Positions 10,037 through 18,266 of a DNA stretch of 64,000 bases are shown here, piece by piece. Both the position numbers and the translations under genes were made by a program. Origin of the DNA: an uncultured Vicinamibacterales bacterium (GTDB lineage Bacteria; Acidobacteriota; Vicinamibacteria; Vicinamibacterales; UBA8438); the NCBI GenBank assembly GCA_958295905.1, contig OY282382.1:1760001-1824000 (forward strand). Direction: 5' to 3'. Position 1 is the first letter of the stretch. Every line of letters starts with the position of its first letter. A model generated the notes under the pieces. That model did not search any database, was not told the origin of the DNA, and saw only the letters and a list, made by a program, of their open reading frames with translations.

Positions 10037-10093
10037 TGCGCGCCGGAGCGGGAGGCATCGCTCCCCGAATTGCAGCGGGGACTTCGCCGCGGG
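10037..10093 (+). repeat. Interspersed repeat family A, diverged copy
   Basis: The segment GCGGGAGGCATCGC followed by CAGCGGGGACTTCGCCGCGG parallels the family A core at 7016-7066 with several mismatches. It lies in the 200-bp gap between the duplicated gene tail and the stop of the radical SAM gene; nothing else is recognisable there. Confidence 0.45.
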
Positions 10094-10154
10094 CCGGCAA
10101 GCCCGGCTTCGCCGCCTTGCCGCTCCGCTCTGCGGCATCTGTTCCGGGGCGGTG

Positions 10155-11648
10155 TCAGGCGGGCGCCGGGACGTCTGCCGGCGCTTCGGCGGCCGGGGTC
10201 GGGGCGGCGCCGTCCGCCGACCGGTGCCGGCGCATCTCTTCGAGCCGGTCGTGGGCCAGCATGTTCTGAATCAGCGGCAGATAGAAGACGCCGTCGTCCT
10301 GCACCCGCAGGGCGTCGTCCGAGACCGTGACCCACCCGGTCTCTTCGAGCGCGCGCCACACCACCGCGTGCTCGTCGACGACGTCGCGGTCGAGCAGGTC
10401 CCGATAGGCGATCCGATCGACCGCGAGCCCCTGCATCTCCTGGAAGAGCAGGTGCAGGCGCAAGTCCTGGGGCGTGTAGTGGAACCCGCGCATCACCGGA
10501 TAGCGCCGCTCGCGGAGGCACCGGAAGTACTCGTCCACCCGCACCTGGTTCATGAATGCCCACCCCGGCGACCGCGGCGTGCCGAAGAAGAACGAGATGC
10601 CGGCGTAGCCCCAGCCCCACGCGTCGAAGCCGATGGGACCGGTCGCGCTCGACGCGAACGGCTTGCGGAACAGTTCTTCGTACAGGTACCCGCTCGGCAC
10701 CGCGGCGTCCCGCCGCTCGAAGTCGTAGGGCGTGACCTGCCGGTAGCCGCAGGCTTCGAGCACCGATTTGCCGACCCGGTACATCTCGAGGTTGCCTTCG
10801 ATCGAGGGCAGCTCGCCCCGGCGGTTCCGGGCGAAGTCGGTGCGCCCGGCAAGGTTGAGCTCGTAGTGGGTGATGTGCGCGACCCCCGTCGCGGCGACCG
10901 CCTCCAGGTCGCGCACCATCTGCTCGACGGTCTGGTTCGGCCAGCCGAAGATGAGATCAATGCTGATCGGCAGATCGAGCTGCTTGCAGGACTCCAGGGT
11001 CCGGAACACTTGGTCGGCCCGCTGCCGGCGGCCGCTCGCCTTGATCAGCTCTTCGTCCAGCTGCTGCACGCCCATGCTGATGCGGTTCATGCCGCACTGC
11101 TTCATCGCGAGCAGCTTGTCGTGGCTGAAGGTCTGCGGGATGCCCTCGAGGGTGATCTCGATGTCGGGGGGGATGTCGAAGACGCCGCCCACGATCTCCA
11201 TCAGCCGCGGGTACTGGTGAGGCTTGTAGAGGTTGGACGTCCCGCCGCCGAAGTAGATGCTGGCGAGCTCGGCCCCGGCGAAATGGTCCCGGAACAGGTC
11301 TCCCTCCCGCTCGAGATGCGTCAGATACTCTTCAAGCTGCTGCTGGCCGGTGTAGATCTCGGTGGGGAAGAGGCAGAAGCCGCACCGGTCGGGATCGGTG
11401 GGCAGGCAGTACGGGGTGCCGACGTAGAGATTGACCCGTTTGGGTATCTCCCGGTTCGTGCGCTCCCGAGCCAGCAGCAACGCGTCCATGGGGACGCTCT
11501 GCTCGACCCAGTGCACAGGAGACGGATGGCCGTGCAGCACCTTGTTGCTCTGGCGCCGCCGCCGGTGCTTGTCAACGAAGGCCTTGGCCGCCTGCACGTC
11601 ACGCACGATCCGAGCGATTGTCGGTCGGCCGCCCTCGGTTGTCAACAC
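10155..11648 (-). CDS. HemN-like radical SAM protein
   Basis: A 497-residue radical SAM protein resembling oxygen-independent coproporphyrinogen III oxidase. The 4Fe-4S/SAM motif near residue 80 reads CLPTDPDRCGFC, that is C-x7-C-x2-C rather than the usual C-x3-C-x2-C. It is followed by the HemN-like ASIYFGGGTSNLY, EITLEGIPQTF, GMNRISMGVQQLDEELIKASGR and ISIDLIFGWPNQT blocks. The C-terminal part corresponds to the HemN C-terminal domain. The altered cysteine spacing suggests a HemN-related subfamily, not a true coproporphyrinogen oxidase. The gene begins 35 bp after the TonB receptor stop on the same strand, so the two are likely co-transcribed, perhaps for haem or tetrapyrrole handling (inference). 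Confidence 0.85.
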   Translation of the reverse strand: MLTTEGGRPTIARIVRDVQAAKAFVDKHRRRRQSNKVLHGHPSPVHWVEQSVPMDALLLARERTNREIPKRVNLYVGTPYCLPTDPDRCGFCLFPTEIYTGQQQLEEYLTHLEREGDLFRDHFAGAELASIYFGGGTSNLYKPHQYPRLMEIVGGVFDIPPDIEITLEGIPQTFSHDKLLAMKQCGMNRISMGVQQLDEELIKASGRRQRADQVFRTLESCKQLDLPISIDLIFGWPNQTVEQMVRDLEAVAATGVAHITHYELNLAGRTDFARNRRGELPSIEGNLEMYRVGKSVLEACGYRQVTPYDFERRDAAVPSGYLYEELFRKPFASSATGPIGFDAWGWGYAGISFFFGTPRSPGWAFMNQVRVDEYFRCLRERRYPVMRGFHYTPQDLRLHLLFQEMQGLAVDRIAYRDLLDRDVVDEHAVVWRALEETGWVTVSDDALRVQDDGVFYLPLIQNMLAHDRLEEMRRHRSADGAAPTPAAEAPADVPAPA

Positions 11649-11682
11649 CGGGTCGCTTGCGAAGGCCGGTGGCCGCCCCCGG

Positions 11683-14439
11683 CTACTGCCCCCATCGGTA
11701 GTTCATGCGGGCATAGTAATAGCCGCCGCTGAAGCCCCATGGCGTGAATTGGCTGAAGGGCACGCCGAGCGCGCCGGCCAGCACGTCGTTCCGGTCCGAG
11801 AACGTATCGAGGGCGTTCTGGCCGCCGAACGCCAGCGTCACCTCCTCGGAGACCGGCACGCTCACCTCGAGGTCGATGATGGGCCGGCCGTTCAGGATCG
11901 GCGCCAGCGCTCCGCTGACGAACCTCGCATCGAAGAGGTCGACCCAATCTCCGTAGTAGCTCAGGCGGCCGAGCAGGCCCACGCGTCCCACGCGCTGGTT
12001 GACGGCGACGTTCCAGCGGGTCCGGGGTACGCCCCGCTCCAGGGCGAGCACGTCGCCGGGGCCGAGCAGGTCCGACTCCTCGGTCATTTTCGTGTCCGTG
12101 TGGTTCATCGCGAAGCTGAAGACCGTGGCGCCGGCCAGGGCCGGCGGCGTCCAGGTGGAAACGACGTCGACCCCTTGGGTGCGGGTCGAGAAATCGTTGA
12201 TGAAGAACCGGAAGAGGGTCAGCGACTCCGCGCTGGTGATGCCGTCGGCCAGCAGGAGCGCTCGATCCTCGGTGTCGGTGCTGATGAGCCCCGACAGCGT
12301 CAGGCGATCGGCGATGGCGACCGTGAAGTAGTCCGCCGTCAGCGTGAACGGGCCGTTGTCGATCACCAGCCCTGCCGTGATGTTGCGCGACGTCTCAGGC
12401 CGGAGCGGGACACCGCCGTGGCGTGCGGCCGCGGCGAACGTGGAGGGGACGGTGCCGCTGTCGGTGAGCTCCAGTTGCTCGTTGAGCGTCGTCTGGACGT
12501 TGATCGTGTTCTGCTGGCCGGGGGTCGGCGCGCGGAAACCGGTGCTCACGCCGCCGCGCAGCGACACGATGCCGCTCAGCCCGAGGCGGGCCGACAGCTT
12601 CCCGTTCGTCGTCGTGCCGAAGATGTCGAACCGTTCGACCCGGACGGCGCCGCCGGCCGACCAGCGGCCGTCGCGCCCGCGCAGCTCGAGGTCGCCGTAG
12701 AGAGCGACGTTGCTGCGGTCCCAGGTGCCCGCCGTGTAGTCCGCGAATCCCGGGAACCCGTTCGACGCCGGGACGAACCCCTGCGCCGCGTACGGTCCGA
12801 CCTCCCACGACGGTCGACCGCCCGCGCCCACCGTGAAGCTCTCGTTGCGCCATTCGCCGCCGGCCGCGACGTTGAGCCGATCGGAGACGGCGTGGGAGAC
12901 GTCGAGATTGAGGTTGATGTCCTCCTGCCGGTAGAGTCCGGGGTCGAAGTCGCGCGGAGTCTCCGGACCGAGCGACGCGTTGACGGTGTTCCTGAAGAAG
13001 AAGTCCGATTCGTGAGCCCCGTAACCGGCGCTGGTGTCCCAGGTCAGGCCGTTGGCCGCGATTCGGCGCACGCCGCCGAGCACCGACATGTCGGTGACCA
13101 CGCCGCCGAACTGCGGCGTGAAGCCGCCCGGCGCGATCTCCTGGAACGAGAAGCAATCGGGGTCGGCGAACACCTGGGCGAGGGCCGCGGGGTCGGGCAC
13201 GTTGTCGGTGATCCTGACCACGGGGCAGTTGGCGGAGCCCGCGCCTCGGGCCGCGGGCACGTCGCCGATGAGCAGGGTCTGACCGCTGTCGAGCGTGTAG
13301 ATGTTCTGCCGCGTGTTGGGGTTCCGGAAGTAGAAGCCCTCGGTCACGGTCTTGTCCGCGTAGTTGGCGTGGCCGTAGAACTCCACGCCGCCGGCGAACC
13401 GATTGCCGAAGTTCGCGAACAGCTTCAGATCGCCCTCGATCAACGGGTTCCCCCAGACCTGCGCCGGGTCGGCCACGGCGGTGTTGCCGGCGTCGATGAG
13501 CGCGGCGGCGTCGGCCCGCTGCACGCTGCGGTCGGTCGGATCGGCGTGTCCGTACTCGAAGCTGAGGTTGGCGAATCCGGTGTCGCCGAGCGGCAGCCCG
13601 GTGTTGCCGGCGACGGTGTGCGCGTCGCCGTCGCCGGCCCTGTAGGTGCCCGAGTTGACCGCCAGGGTGCCGCCGGAGCGGTCGTCCTTGAGCAGGAAGT
13701 TGAGCACCCCGGCGATCGCGTCCGAGCCGTACTGGGCCGACGCGCCGTCGCGGAGCACCTCCACTTGCCGCAGGGCGATCGACGGGATGGTCGAGATGTC
13801 CGGTCCCTGAGCCCCGTCCGTCACACCGGCGAACCAGGCGACGACCGACGAGCGGTGGCGCCGCTTGCCGTTCACCAGGACCAGCGTATGGTCGTGGGCG
13901 AGGTTGCGCAGGGTGGCCGGCCGAACGAGCGTGGCCGCGTCGCTGGTCGGATGCGTGGCGACGTTGAACGACGGAATCAGGGTCCGTAGCTGATAGTCGA
14001 GCGTGGTGGCGCCCTGGCTGATGACGTCCTGGAACGGGATGGCGTCGATCGGCACCGGCGACTCCGTGACCGACCGCGGTTGGGCGCGGCTGCCGACGAC
14101 GACCACCCGCTCCTCGAGCTGCACCGAGAGCTCCACGTCGAGCGTCGTCGTCGCCGCGGAGCCGACCACCACGTCGTAGCGGATCACCGTCGCGAACCCG
14201 GACAGCGTGAACGTCGCGGTGTAGGAGCCGGGCGGCAGATCCAGGATCGCGAAAGTACCGGTGTCGCCGGTGACGGCTCCGTGGGCCTCACCGCCCGCCG
14301 TGCCGCGAACCTCCACGGTAACGCCGGGGAGCAGGAGGCCGGTCGTGTCGGTCACCCTCCCGGACAGCACCGCGTCCTGGGCCCCGGCGATCGTCGGGGC
14401 GAACAGCGCCAACAGCAGAAAGCCCGACGATCGTCTCAT
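11683..14439 (-). CDS. TonB-dependent receptor with carboxypeptidase-regulatory-like N-domain
   Basis: A 918-residue outer-membrane receptor. The signal peptide is MRRSSGFLLLALFAPTIAGA, followed by a CarboxypepD_reg-like beta domain (VLSGRVTDTTGLLLPGVTVE...LPPGSYTATFTLSGF). Next come the plug (IPSIALRQVEVLRDGASAQY, GSDAIAGVLNFLL) and a long 22-stranded barrel region ending YYYARMNYRWGQ. I chose the ATG at 14439 because GAGGGG lies 8 nt upstream and the signal peptide starts there; the frame stays open further upstream without protein-like sequence. The ligand is unknown. The HemN-like gene immediately downstream hints at a porphyrin-type ligand, which is only an inference. Confidence 0.9.
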   Translation of the reverse strand: MRRSSGFLLLALFAPTIAGAQDAVLSGRVTDTTGLLLPGVTVEVRGTAGGEAHGAVTGDTGTFAILDLPPGSYTATFTLSGFATVIRYDVVVGSAATTTLDVELSVQLEERVVVVGSRAQPRSVTESPVPIDAIPFQDVISQGATTLDYQLRTLIPSFNVATHPTSDAATLVRPATLRNLAHDHTLVLVNGKRRHRSSVVAWFAGVTDGAQGPDISTIPSIALRQVEVLRDGASAQYGSDAIAGVLNFLLKDDRSGGTLAVNSGTYRAGDGDAHTVAGNTGLPLGDTGFANLSFEYGHADPTDRSVQRADAAALIDAGNTAVADPAQVWGNPLIEGDLKLFANFGNRFAGGVEFYGHANYADKTVTEGFYFRNPNTRQNIYTLDSGQTLLIGDVPAARGAGSANCPVVRITDNVPDPAALAQVFADPDCFSFQEIAPGGFTPQFGGVVTDMSVLGGVRRIAANGLTWDTSAGYGAHESDFFFRNTVNASLGPETPRDFDPGLYRQEDINLNLDVSHAVSDRLNVAAGGEWRNESFTVGAGGRPSWEVGPYAAQGFVPASNGFPGFADYTAGTWDRSNVALYGDLELRGRDGRWSAGGAVRVERFDIFGTTTNGKLSARLGLSGIVSLRGGVSTGFRAPTPGQQNTINVQTTLNEQLELTDSGTVPSTFAAAARHGGVPLRPETSRNITAGLVIDNGPFTLTADYFTVAIADRLTLSGLISTDTEDRALLLADGITSAESLTLFRFFINDFSTRTQGVDVVSTWTPPALAGATVFSFAMNHTDTKMTEESDLLGPGDVLALERGVPRTRWNVAVNQRVGRVGLLGRLSYYGDWVDLFDARFVSGALAPILNGRPIIDLEVSVPVSEEVTLAFGGQNALDTFSDRNDVLAGALGVPFSQFTPWGFSGGYYYARMNYRWGQ

Positions 14440-14974
14440 CGTGATTGCCCCTCGGTTGACAGTCCCGCTCGGGCGGACCGCCGACCGATCCGTGGTGGAG
14501 ATGTCCACCCGTCCGCCGGACGGGCAGTGAGAACCGTGGTCCTCGGGGAAGGCCGCCTGGGAGTCTGCGTCGCAGGAAATTAACCCCCCACATTCATAGT
14601 GGAGTTGAAAGTCTGCGACTACTATATACGGGGGTCTGATCGTGCCTAAATCGTTCCACGGCGCGGACTCCAGCCCGGAAATCGTCGCCTGCGGCTCCGA
14701 TTGCCGCCCCTCCGGGAGCCCGCGCCGTTCTGCGGCGCAGCCTCCTGTCCCAAGTTTACCCAGTCGACCGGTCATTTTTGCCGGTCTTGTCCGCATTTTC
14801 GGGGTCCTCCATGTGGTAATTTCTGCCACGGTCTGTCAGGCGTGAGAATCGGTGGCGGACGACCTTGCCGCTTGGCTGAAGGGATGTCCTATAATCGACC
14901 TCACGGGGGGGCTGCCTGGGGCCGCGGAACATCCTGCGAACGGACCCGGGACGCCGGGTGACGTCCTGACCGCG
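14440..14974. other. Divergent intergenic region
   Basis: This 535-bp region lies between the minus-strand TonB receptor and the plus-strand coiled-coil membrane protein. It holds an A+T-richer stretch (CTACTATATACGGGGG near 14617-14632) that could contain receptor promoter elements, and a 6-bp-arm hairpin (GACCGG/CCGGTC, 14766-14786). No convincing gene is seen. Confidence 0.4.
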
Positions 14975-15292
14975 ATGAACAGCGACACGAAGTGGATCAT
15001 CGGCACGGTCGTCGTGCTCGCCGGTCTGTTGTCGGCGCAGATCGCCGGCGTGCACGCCCGCATCGACGATGTGCACGCCCGCATCGACGACGTGCACGCC
15101 CGCATCGACGACGTGCACGCCGACCTGACCGCCCGGATGGACCGTCTCGACGCCCGGATGGACCGTATCGAGACACGCCTCGACGGCTTCGACGAGCGGC
15201 TGCGCAACGTCGAGGTCGCCTTCGGCAAGGTCGACCAGAGACTCCTCACCCTCGAGCGCGTCATCCTGCCCCCGCCGGCGCCCGGCCAGTGA
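14975..15292 (+). CDS. Membrane-anchored coiled-coil protein with VHARIDD repeats
   Basis: A 105-residue product starting MNSDTKWIIGTVVVLAGLLS, which gives one N-terminal membrane helix. It is followed by three tandem copies of a seven-residue unit (VHARIDD) and a continuing heptad coiled coil (ADLTARMDRLDARMDRIETR, LRNVEVAFGKVDQRLLTLER). The three units are encoded by nearly identical 21-bp direct repeats at about 15049-15111. An upstream in-frame start (14852) would bury the membrane helix, so 14975 is preferred. Function is unknown; the architecture suggests an oligomeric membrane tether. The C-terminus is similar in style to the small coiled-coil protein at 7197-7412. Confidence 0.65.
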   Translation: MNSDTKWIIGTVVVLAGLLSAQIAGVHARIDDVHARIDDVHARIDDVHADLTARMDRLDARMDRIETRLDGFDERLRNVEVAFGKVDQRLLTLERVILPPPAPGQ

Positions 15293-15669
15293 CCGGCGGG
15301 CTGCTGCGGCCCCCGTCGGCCGGCGCCTTCACTTCGCCTCGGCGGGTCCGTGCGGGGCCGTTCAGCGGACGTGAACCATTGTGCCCCGCCGTTCTTCAAC
15401 GGCTTACAGCGTCCGTGGGTGACCGATCGGCGGTCGGATCGAGGGTTTGGCGTCTCAGGGTGAGAACGCGCGGCCTGCGGCCGGAGAGCCGGTCGGAAGG
15501 GCGTCCTGTGGACGTGCCCGACTCGCGCAGACGGGCTCCGACGATGTTGTCAAGCGCAAATGCCCGGCCGGCAAGGAAAAACGCACTCGTCGGCACCGTG
15601 CTCTTCGACCCGCGGGCGCCCGCGGCACGTGCCGTCACGGTCCGGCGCGTCGACGGTCGCCGGGCGCCT
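15293..15669. other. Intergenic, nothing recognised
   Basis: This stretch lies between two convergent genes. Open frames here lack start context and protein-like composition. GC-rich short inverted repeats just after the upstream stop could contribute to termination, but there is no T-tract. Confidence 0.3.
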
Positions 15670-16062
15670 TCAGACGAACGGATTGACGATGGTCATTCCG
15701 GCGATACGCCGTCCCGCCTGAAGGTCCTCCGTCAGCAGAGTGTCGCAGCCGGCCGCGATCGCCGACGCCACGATCAGGGCGTCGTAGAAGCTGAAGTCAT
15801 GCGACCGGGCGAGGGCCACCGCACGCAAGTGGATCTCGACATCGACAGGATGCGCGGGGCCGAGCGCCGCGCGGACATCGGCGAGAACGTCGGCGATCGC
15901 GTCCCACTCCAGGCGGAACTTGCGGCGAAGGACGGCCGCGAGCTCGTTCAGCACCTGCACGCTGATGATCCCGCCGGCCAGGATCACCTGCCGCGCCGTC
16001 TCGCTCTTCGCGCCGGCCCCCTGGGCGTAGACCAGCACGTTGGTGTCGATGAATGCGCTCAT
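15670..16062 (-). CDS. PIN-domain toxin (VapC-like)
   Basis: A 130-residue PIN-domain protein starting MSAFIDTNVLVYAQGAGAKS. The acidic residues expected of PIN RNases are visible: Asp in FIDTNVLVY, Glu in VLNELAAVL, and Asp in SFYDALIVASA and LLTEDLQAG. It should cleave RNA when freed from its antitoxin. Its ATG overlaps the stop of the AbrB-like gene upstream by four bases (ATGA), the typical translational coupling of toxin-antitoxin operons. Confidence 0.88.
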   Translation of the reverse strand: MSAFIDTNVLVYAQGAGAKSETARQVILAGGIISVQVLNELAAVLRRKFRLEWDAIADVLADVRAALGPAHPVDVEIHLRAVALARSHDFSFYDALIVASAIAAGCDTLLTEDLQAGRRIAGMTIVNPFV

Positions 16063-16286
16063 CGGGCGTTGGCTTCGTCGCGGTCGAAGGCATAGCTCTC
16101 GGGAAAACGCAATCTGCGGGCGCGCATGCGGTCGACCGCCTGCGCCCGGCGTACGTCCTTCATCACTTCGATGCGGGTCGACGTGGCCGCCACGACCGCC
16201 AGCTCGTCGCCGGGCTTCAGACCAAGGTCGTCGACCAGCGCCCGCGGCAGCCGCACACCGAGGCTGTTGCCCCATCTGGAAACCAT
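16059..16286 (-). CDS. AbrB/MazE-type antitoxin
   Basis: A 75-residue protein with an N-terminal SpoVT/AbrB swapped-hairpin DNA-binding domain (MVSRWGNSLGVRLPRALVDD...GDELAVVA) and a charged C-terminal tail (RMRARRLRFPESYAFDRDEA) that would wrap the PIN toxin. The ATG at 16286 is preceded by AGGAGG at an 8-nt spacing, which decides the start over a TTG one codon upstream. It is expected to neutralise the toxin and repress its own operon through the palindrome just upstream. Confidence 0.88.
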   Translation of the reverse strand: MVSRWGNSLGVRLPRALVDDLGLKPGDELAVVAATSTRIEVMKDVRRAQAVDRMRARRLRFPESYAFDRDEANAR

Positions 16287-16300
16287 CAAGCCAGCCTCCT

Positions 16301-16328
16301 TGATATCCTCTTTGAAAGCAGGATATCA
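16301..16328. promoter_or_regulatory. Perfect inverted repeat, likely AbrB-like autoregulatory operator
   Basis: TGATATCCT at 16301-16309 and its exact reverse complement AGGATATCA at 16320-16328 are separated by 10 bp. The element lies immediately upstream of the antitoxin ribosome binding site and is A+T-richer than its surroundings, as expected of a promoter/operator. Binding by the AbrB-like protein is inferred from position. Confidence 0.65.
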
Positions 16329-16338
16329 TGCCTCACGC

Positions 16339-16494
16339 TCAATCACCGGTCTCCCTGCCGCCGGGGGACATCCCGATTTCCAGGAACGCGGACACCGGGC
16401 GCACGACCATCAACGCGCGCCCGCCTCGGTTCATGACCCGGTATTCCTCTCGCAGCGGCTTGAGCGCCCGCTCGAACCGGTGACGGGGCGACAT
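16339..16494 (-). CDS. Small hypothetical protein (51 aa)
   Basis: A minus-strand frame from ATG at 16494 to TGA at 16339 encodes MSPRHRFERALKPLREEYRV and a further 31 residues. Third codon positions are mostly G or C, as in real genes of this window, and it ends 10 bp before the operator palindrome of the downstream toxin-antitoxin pair on the same strand. I do not recognise a family. It may be a real small basic protein or a gene remnant; there is no strong ribosome binding site. Confidence 0.35.
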   Translation of the reverse strand: MSPRHRFERALKPLREEYRVMNRGGRALMVVRPVSAFLEIGMSPGGRETGD

Positions 16495-16585
16495 CGCTGG
16501 AACCGCGCGACTAGCCCGACGCGGGGGTGCGCGTCAGGAAAGTGAGACGCTGCCGCCGGAGGCATTCGGCTCGGCTGCCCCCGAG

Positions 16586-16696
16586 GCGCCCTTGGCGCCA
16601 AAGCCCCGAAGGCCCGTGATACCGGCGCGTTGCGGCTGCTCGGCACAGTCTCGGCGCTGACGCCCTTGGTGCCAAAGCTCCGAAGGCCCGTGATAC
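16586..16696. repeat. Pair of 36-bp direct repeats
   Basis: CGCCCTTGGCGCCAAAGCCC with GAAGGCCCGTGATAC (16586-16621) recurs with two substitutions at 16661-16696, 75 bp apart, upstream of the SpeD-like gene. A neighbouring stretch (about 16525-16562, GGGTGCGCGTCAGGAAAGTG) resembles 30833-30868. The 307 bp between the small frame and SpeD holds nothing else recognisable. Confidence 0.7.
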
Positions 16697-16801
16697 ACTA
16701 TCGACTTTGCCGTGCCGGCCGATAACCCGGTCGGTGCATCGACCCTGCGGACGGGAAGGACCCGCCCCCCCGCGGGACAGGTTGTCGGCGAGGAACAACG
16801 C

Positions 16802-17176
16802 GTGACTGCACACCACTTCGTGGGCGAGGGCGGCTACTCGGAGGGCCTGCTGGCCGCGGGCGGGGCCGAAGGCCTGCTGGCGAAGGTCTCGGCCCTGGTG
16901 GACGCGGTCGGCCTGCAGGTGATGGCCGAGCAGGCGGTGCCGTTCCCCGGCGGAGGCGCCACCCTGGTTTGGGTGCTCGCCGAGTCGCACTTGGTGCTGC
17001 ACCTGTGGCCCGAGGAGGACCACGTCACCATCGACCTGCACATCTGCGACTATCGCACCGAGAACGAGGCGCGGGCGCGGCGGCTGCGCGACGCCCTCGA
17101 CCGCTTCTGCTTCGCGCCGGGGTCCTCGGGCTGGACCGAGCTCATGGTCGGCGGACGGCAGTTGGTCAGTGCCTAG
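16802..17176 (+). CDS. speD: S-adenosylmethionine decarboxylase-like proenzyme (SpeD family)
   Basis: A 124-residue protein matching the short bacterial SpeD class. The self-cleavage site is conserved as AESHLVLHLWPEE, with Glu61-Ser62-His63; Ser62 would become the pyruvoyl cofactor. A second cysteine-containing motif, DLHICD (Cys82), matches the family's FTCG region. The N-terminus HHFVGEGGYSEGLL corresponds to the family's HxxVDLYGC segment, which is why I place the start at the GTG 16802 (GAGG upstream) and not at the ATG 16712. The expected reaction gives decarboxylated SAM, the aminopropyl donor. No spermidine synthase is nearby; instead a methyltransferase overlaps its 3' end. Confidence 0.82.
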   Translation: MTAHHFVGEGGYSEGLLAAGGAEGLLAKVSALVDAVGLQVMAEQAVPFPGGGATLVWVLAESHLVLHLWPEEDHVTIDLHICDYRTENEARARRLRDALDRFCFAPGSSGWTELMVGGRQLVSA

Positions 17177-18077
17177 CACGGCGCAGACTCCGGGAGAGCC
17201 GGTCGGGCAGGAAGCCGAGCCGCGGGACGGCGGTCTCCCCGCCGGATCCGCCGCCGACGACGAGCAGTCGCGCTACAAGGGCTTCTGGGCCGACGTCGGC
17301 GAGAACTTTCCCGATCTGGGCCGCGCCCGGTCGACCGCGCAGTACCGCACCGACGAGCGCTGGCTGCTGCGCACCTTTCTGCCCGCTCTCGCCGGGCAGC
17401 GCATCTTCAAGACCGATCTCTGGGACGAGGCCAAGAACACCCGCATCCTGCGCTGGGCCGCTGGCGAAGGGGCGCACGCGTTCGGCGTCGACATCTCGCC
17501 GGCCATCGTGGCCGCCGCCCGCCGGGGTTTCACCGACGCCGGCCTCGATCTGCACGGCGTGCAGGGCGATGTGCGCACCCTGCCGTTCCGCGACGGCAGC
17601 TTCGACGCCATCTACTCGATGGGCACCGTCGAGCACTTCGACGACACCGACGGCGCGCTGCGCGAGATCTTCCGGGTGACGCGCCCCGGCGGCACCGCGG
17701 TCATCGGCGTGCCCAACCGCCGCGACCCCTTCCTGCGCCCCCTGCTCGTCGCCCTGCTCTACCGCATCGGGCTCTACGGCTACGGCTTCGAGAAGTCCTA
17801 CTCCCGGCCCGTGTTCCGGCGCATGCTCGAACGGGCCGGCTTCGAGGTGACCGCGGAGACCGGCATCCTGTTCATTCCGGGGTGGCTGCGCATGGCCGAC
17901 CTCGCCTGCCACACCTCGACGCTGCCGCCCCTGCGCTGGTGCGCCCGGCTCACCGGCGCCCTCTGCGCCCCCTTCGACTGGGCGTCGCGGCGCTGGCCCC
18001 GCCTGCGCCGCCACGGTTACCTCCTCGCCTCGGTGGCGGTGCGGCCGAAGACCGGCGGCGGGACCGCCGGCCGGTGA
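17169..18077 (+). CDS. Class I SAM-dependent methyltransferase
   Basis: A 302-residue Methyltransf_11-type protein. A variant motif I region (FKTDLWDEAKNTRILRWAAG...AFGVDISPAIV) is followed by VQGDVRTLPFRDGSFDAIYS, MGTVEHFDD and VTRPGGTAVIGVPN. The usual GxGxG loop is replaced by a DLWDEAKNT segment. The GTG start at 17169 overlaps the SpeD-like stop by 8 bp, implying coupled translation. The substrate is unknown. Its C-terminal tail runs into a 33-bp GC-rich direct repeat (18054-18086). Confidence 0.82.
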   Translation: MPSTAQTPGEPVGQEAEPRDGGLPAGSAADDEQSRYKGFWADVGENFPDLGRARSTAQYRTDERWLLRTFLPALAGQRIFKTDLWDEAKNTRILRWAAGEGAHAFGVDISPAIVAAARRGFTDAGLDLHGVQGDVRTLPFRDGSFDAIYSMGTVEHFDDTDGALREIFRVTRPGGTAVIGVPNRRDPFLRPLLVALLYRIGLYGYGFEKSYSRPVFRRMLERAGFEVTAETGILFIPGWLRMADLACHTSTLPPLRWCARLTGALCAPFDWASRRWPRLRRHGYLLASVAVRPKTGGGTAGR

Positions 18078-18158
18078 CGGCTCTGCGACTCCCGAGCCGC
18101 CGCCGAAGCCGGTCGCCCACCGTGGGGCGGCGGGACCGCCGGCCGGCGACGGCTCCGC
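18054..18158. repeat. Direct repeat of the methyltransferase gene tail
   Basis: The 33 bp at 18054-18086, which span the methyltransferase stop codon, are repeated at 18126-18158 with about two differences (unit starts GGCGGCGGGACCGCCGGCCG). No gene lies between here and the convergent SRPBCC gene. Confidence 0.75.
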
Positions 18159-18266
18159 CGCCGTACATTTCCCGTTTCGTCGATCGGCGGCTCGACTGAC
18201 TTGTCGAGTCGTTCAAGGATGTGCGCAGCGCCGGGGGAGGCGCCGCGGTTTCGCTTGGTCCCGCGA

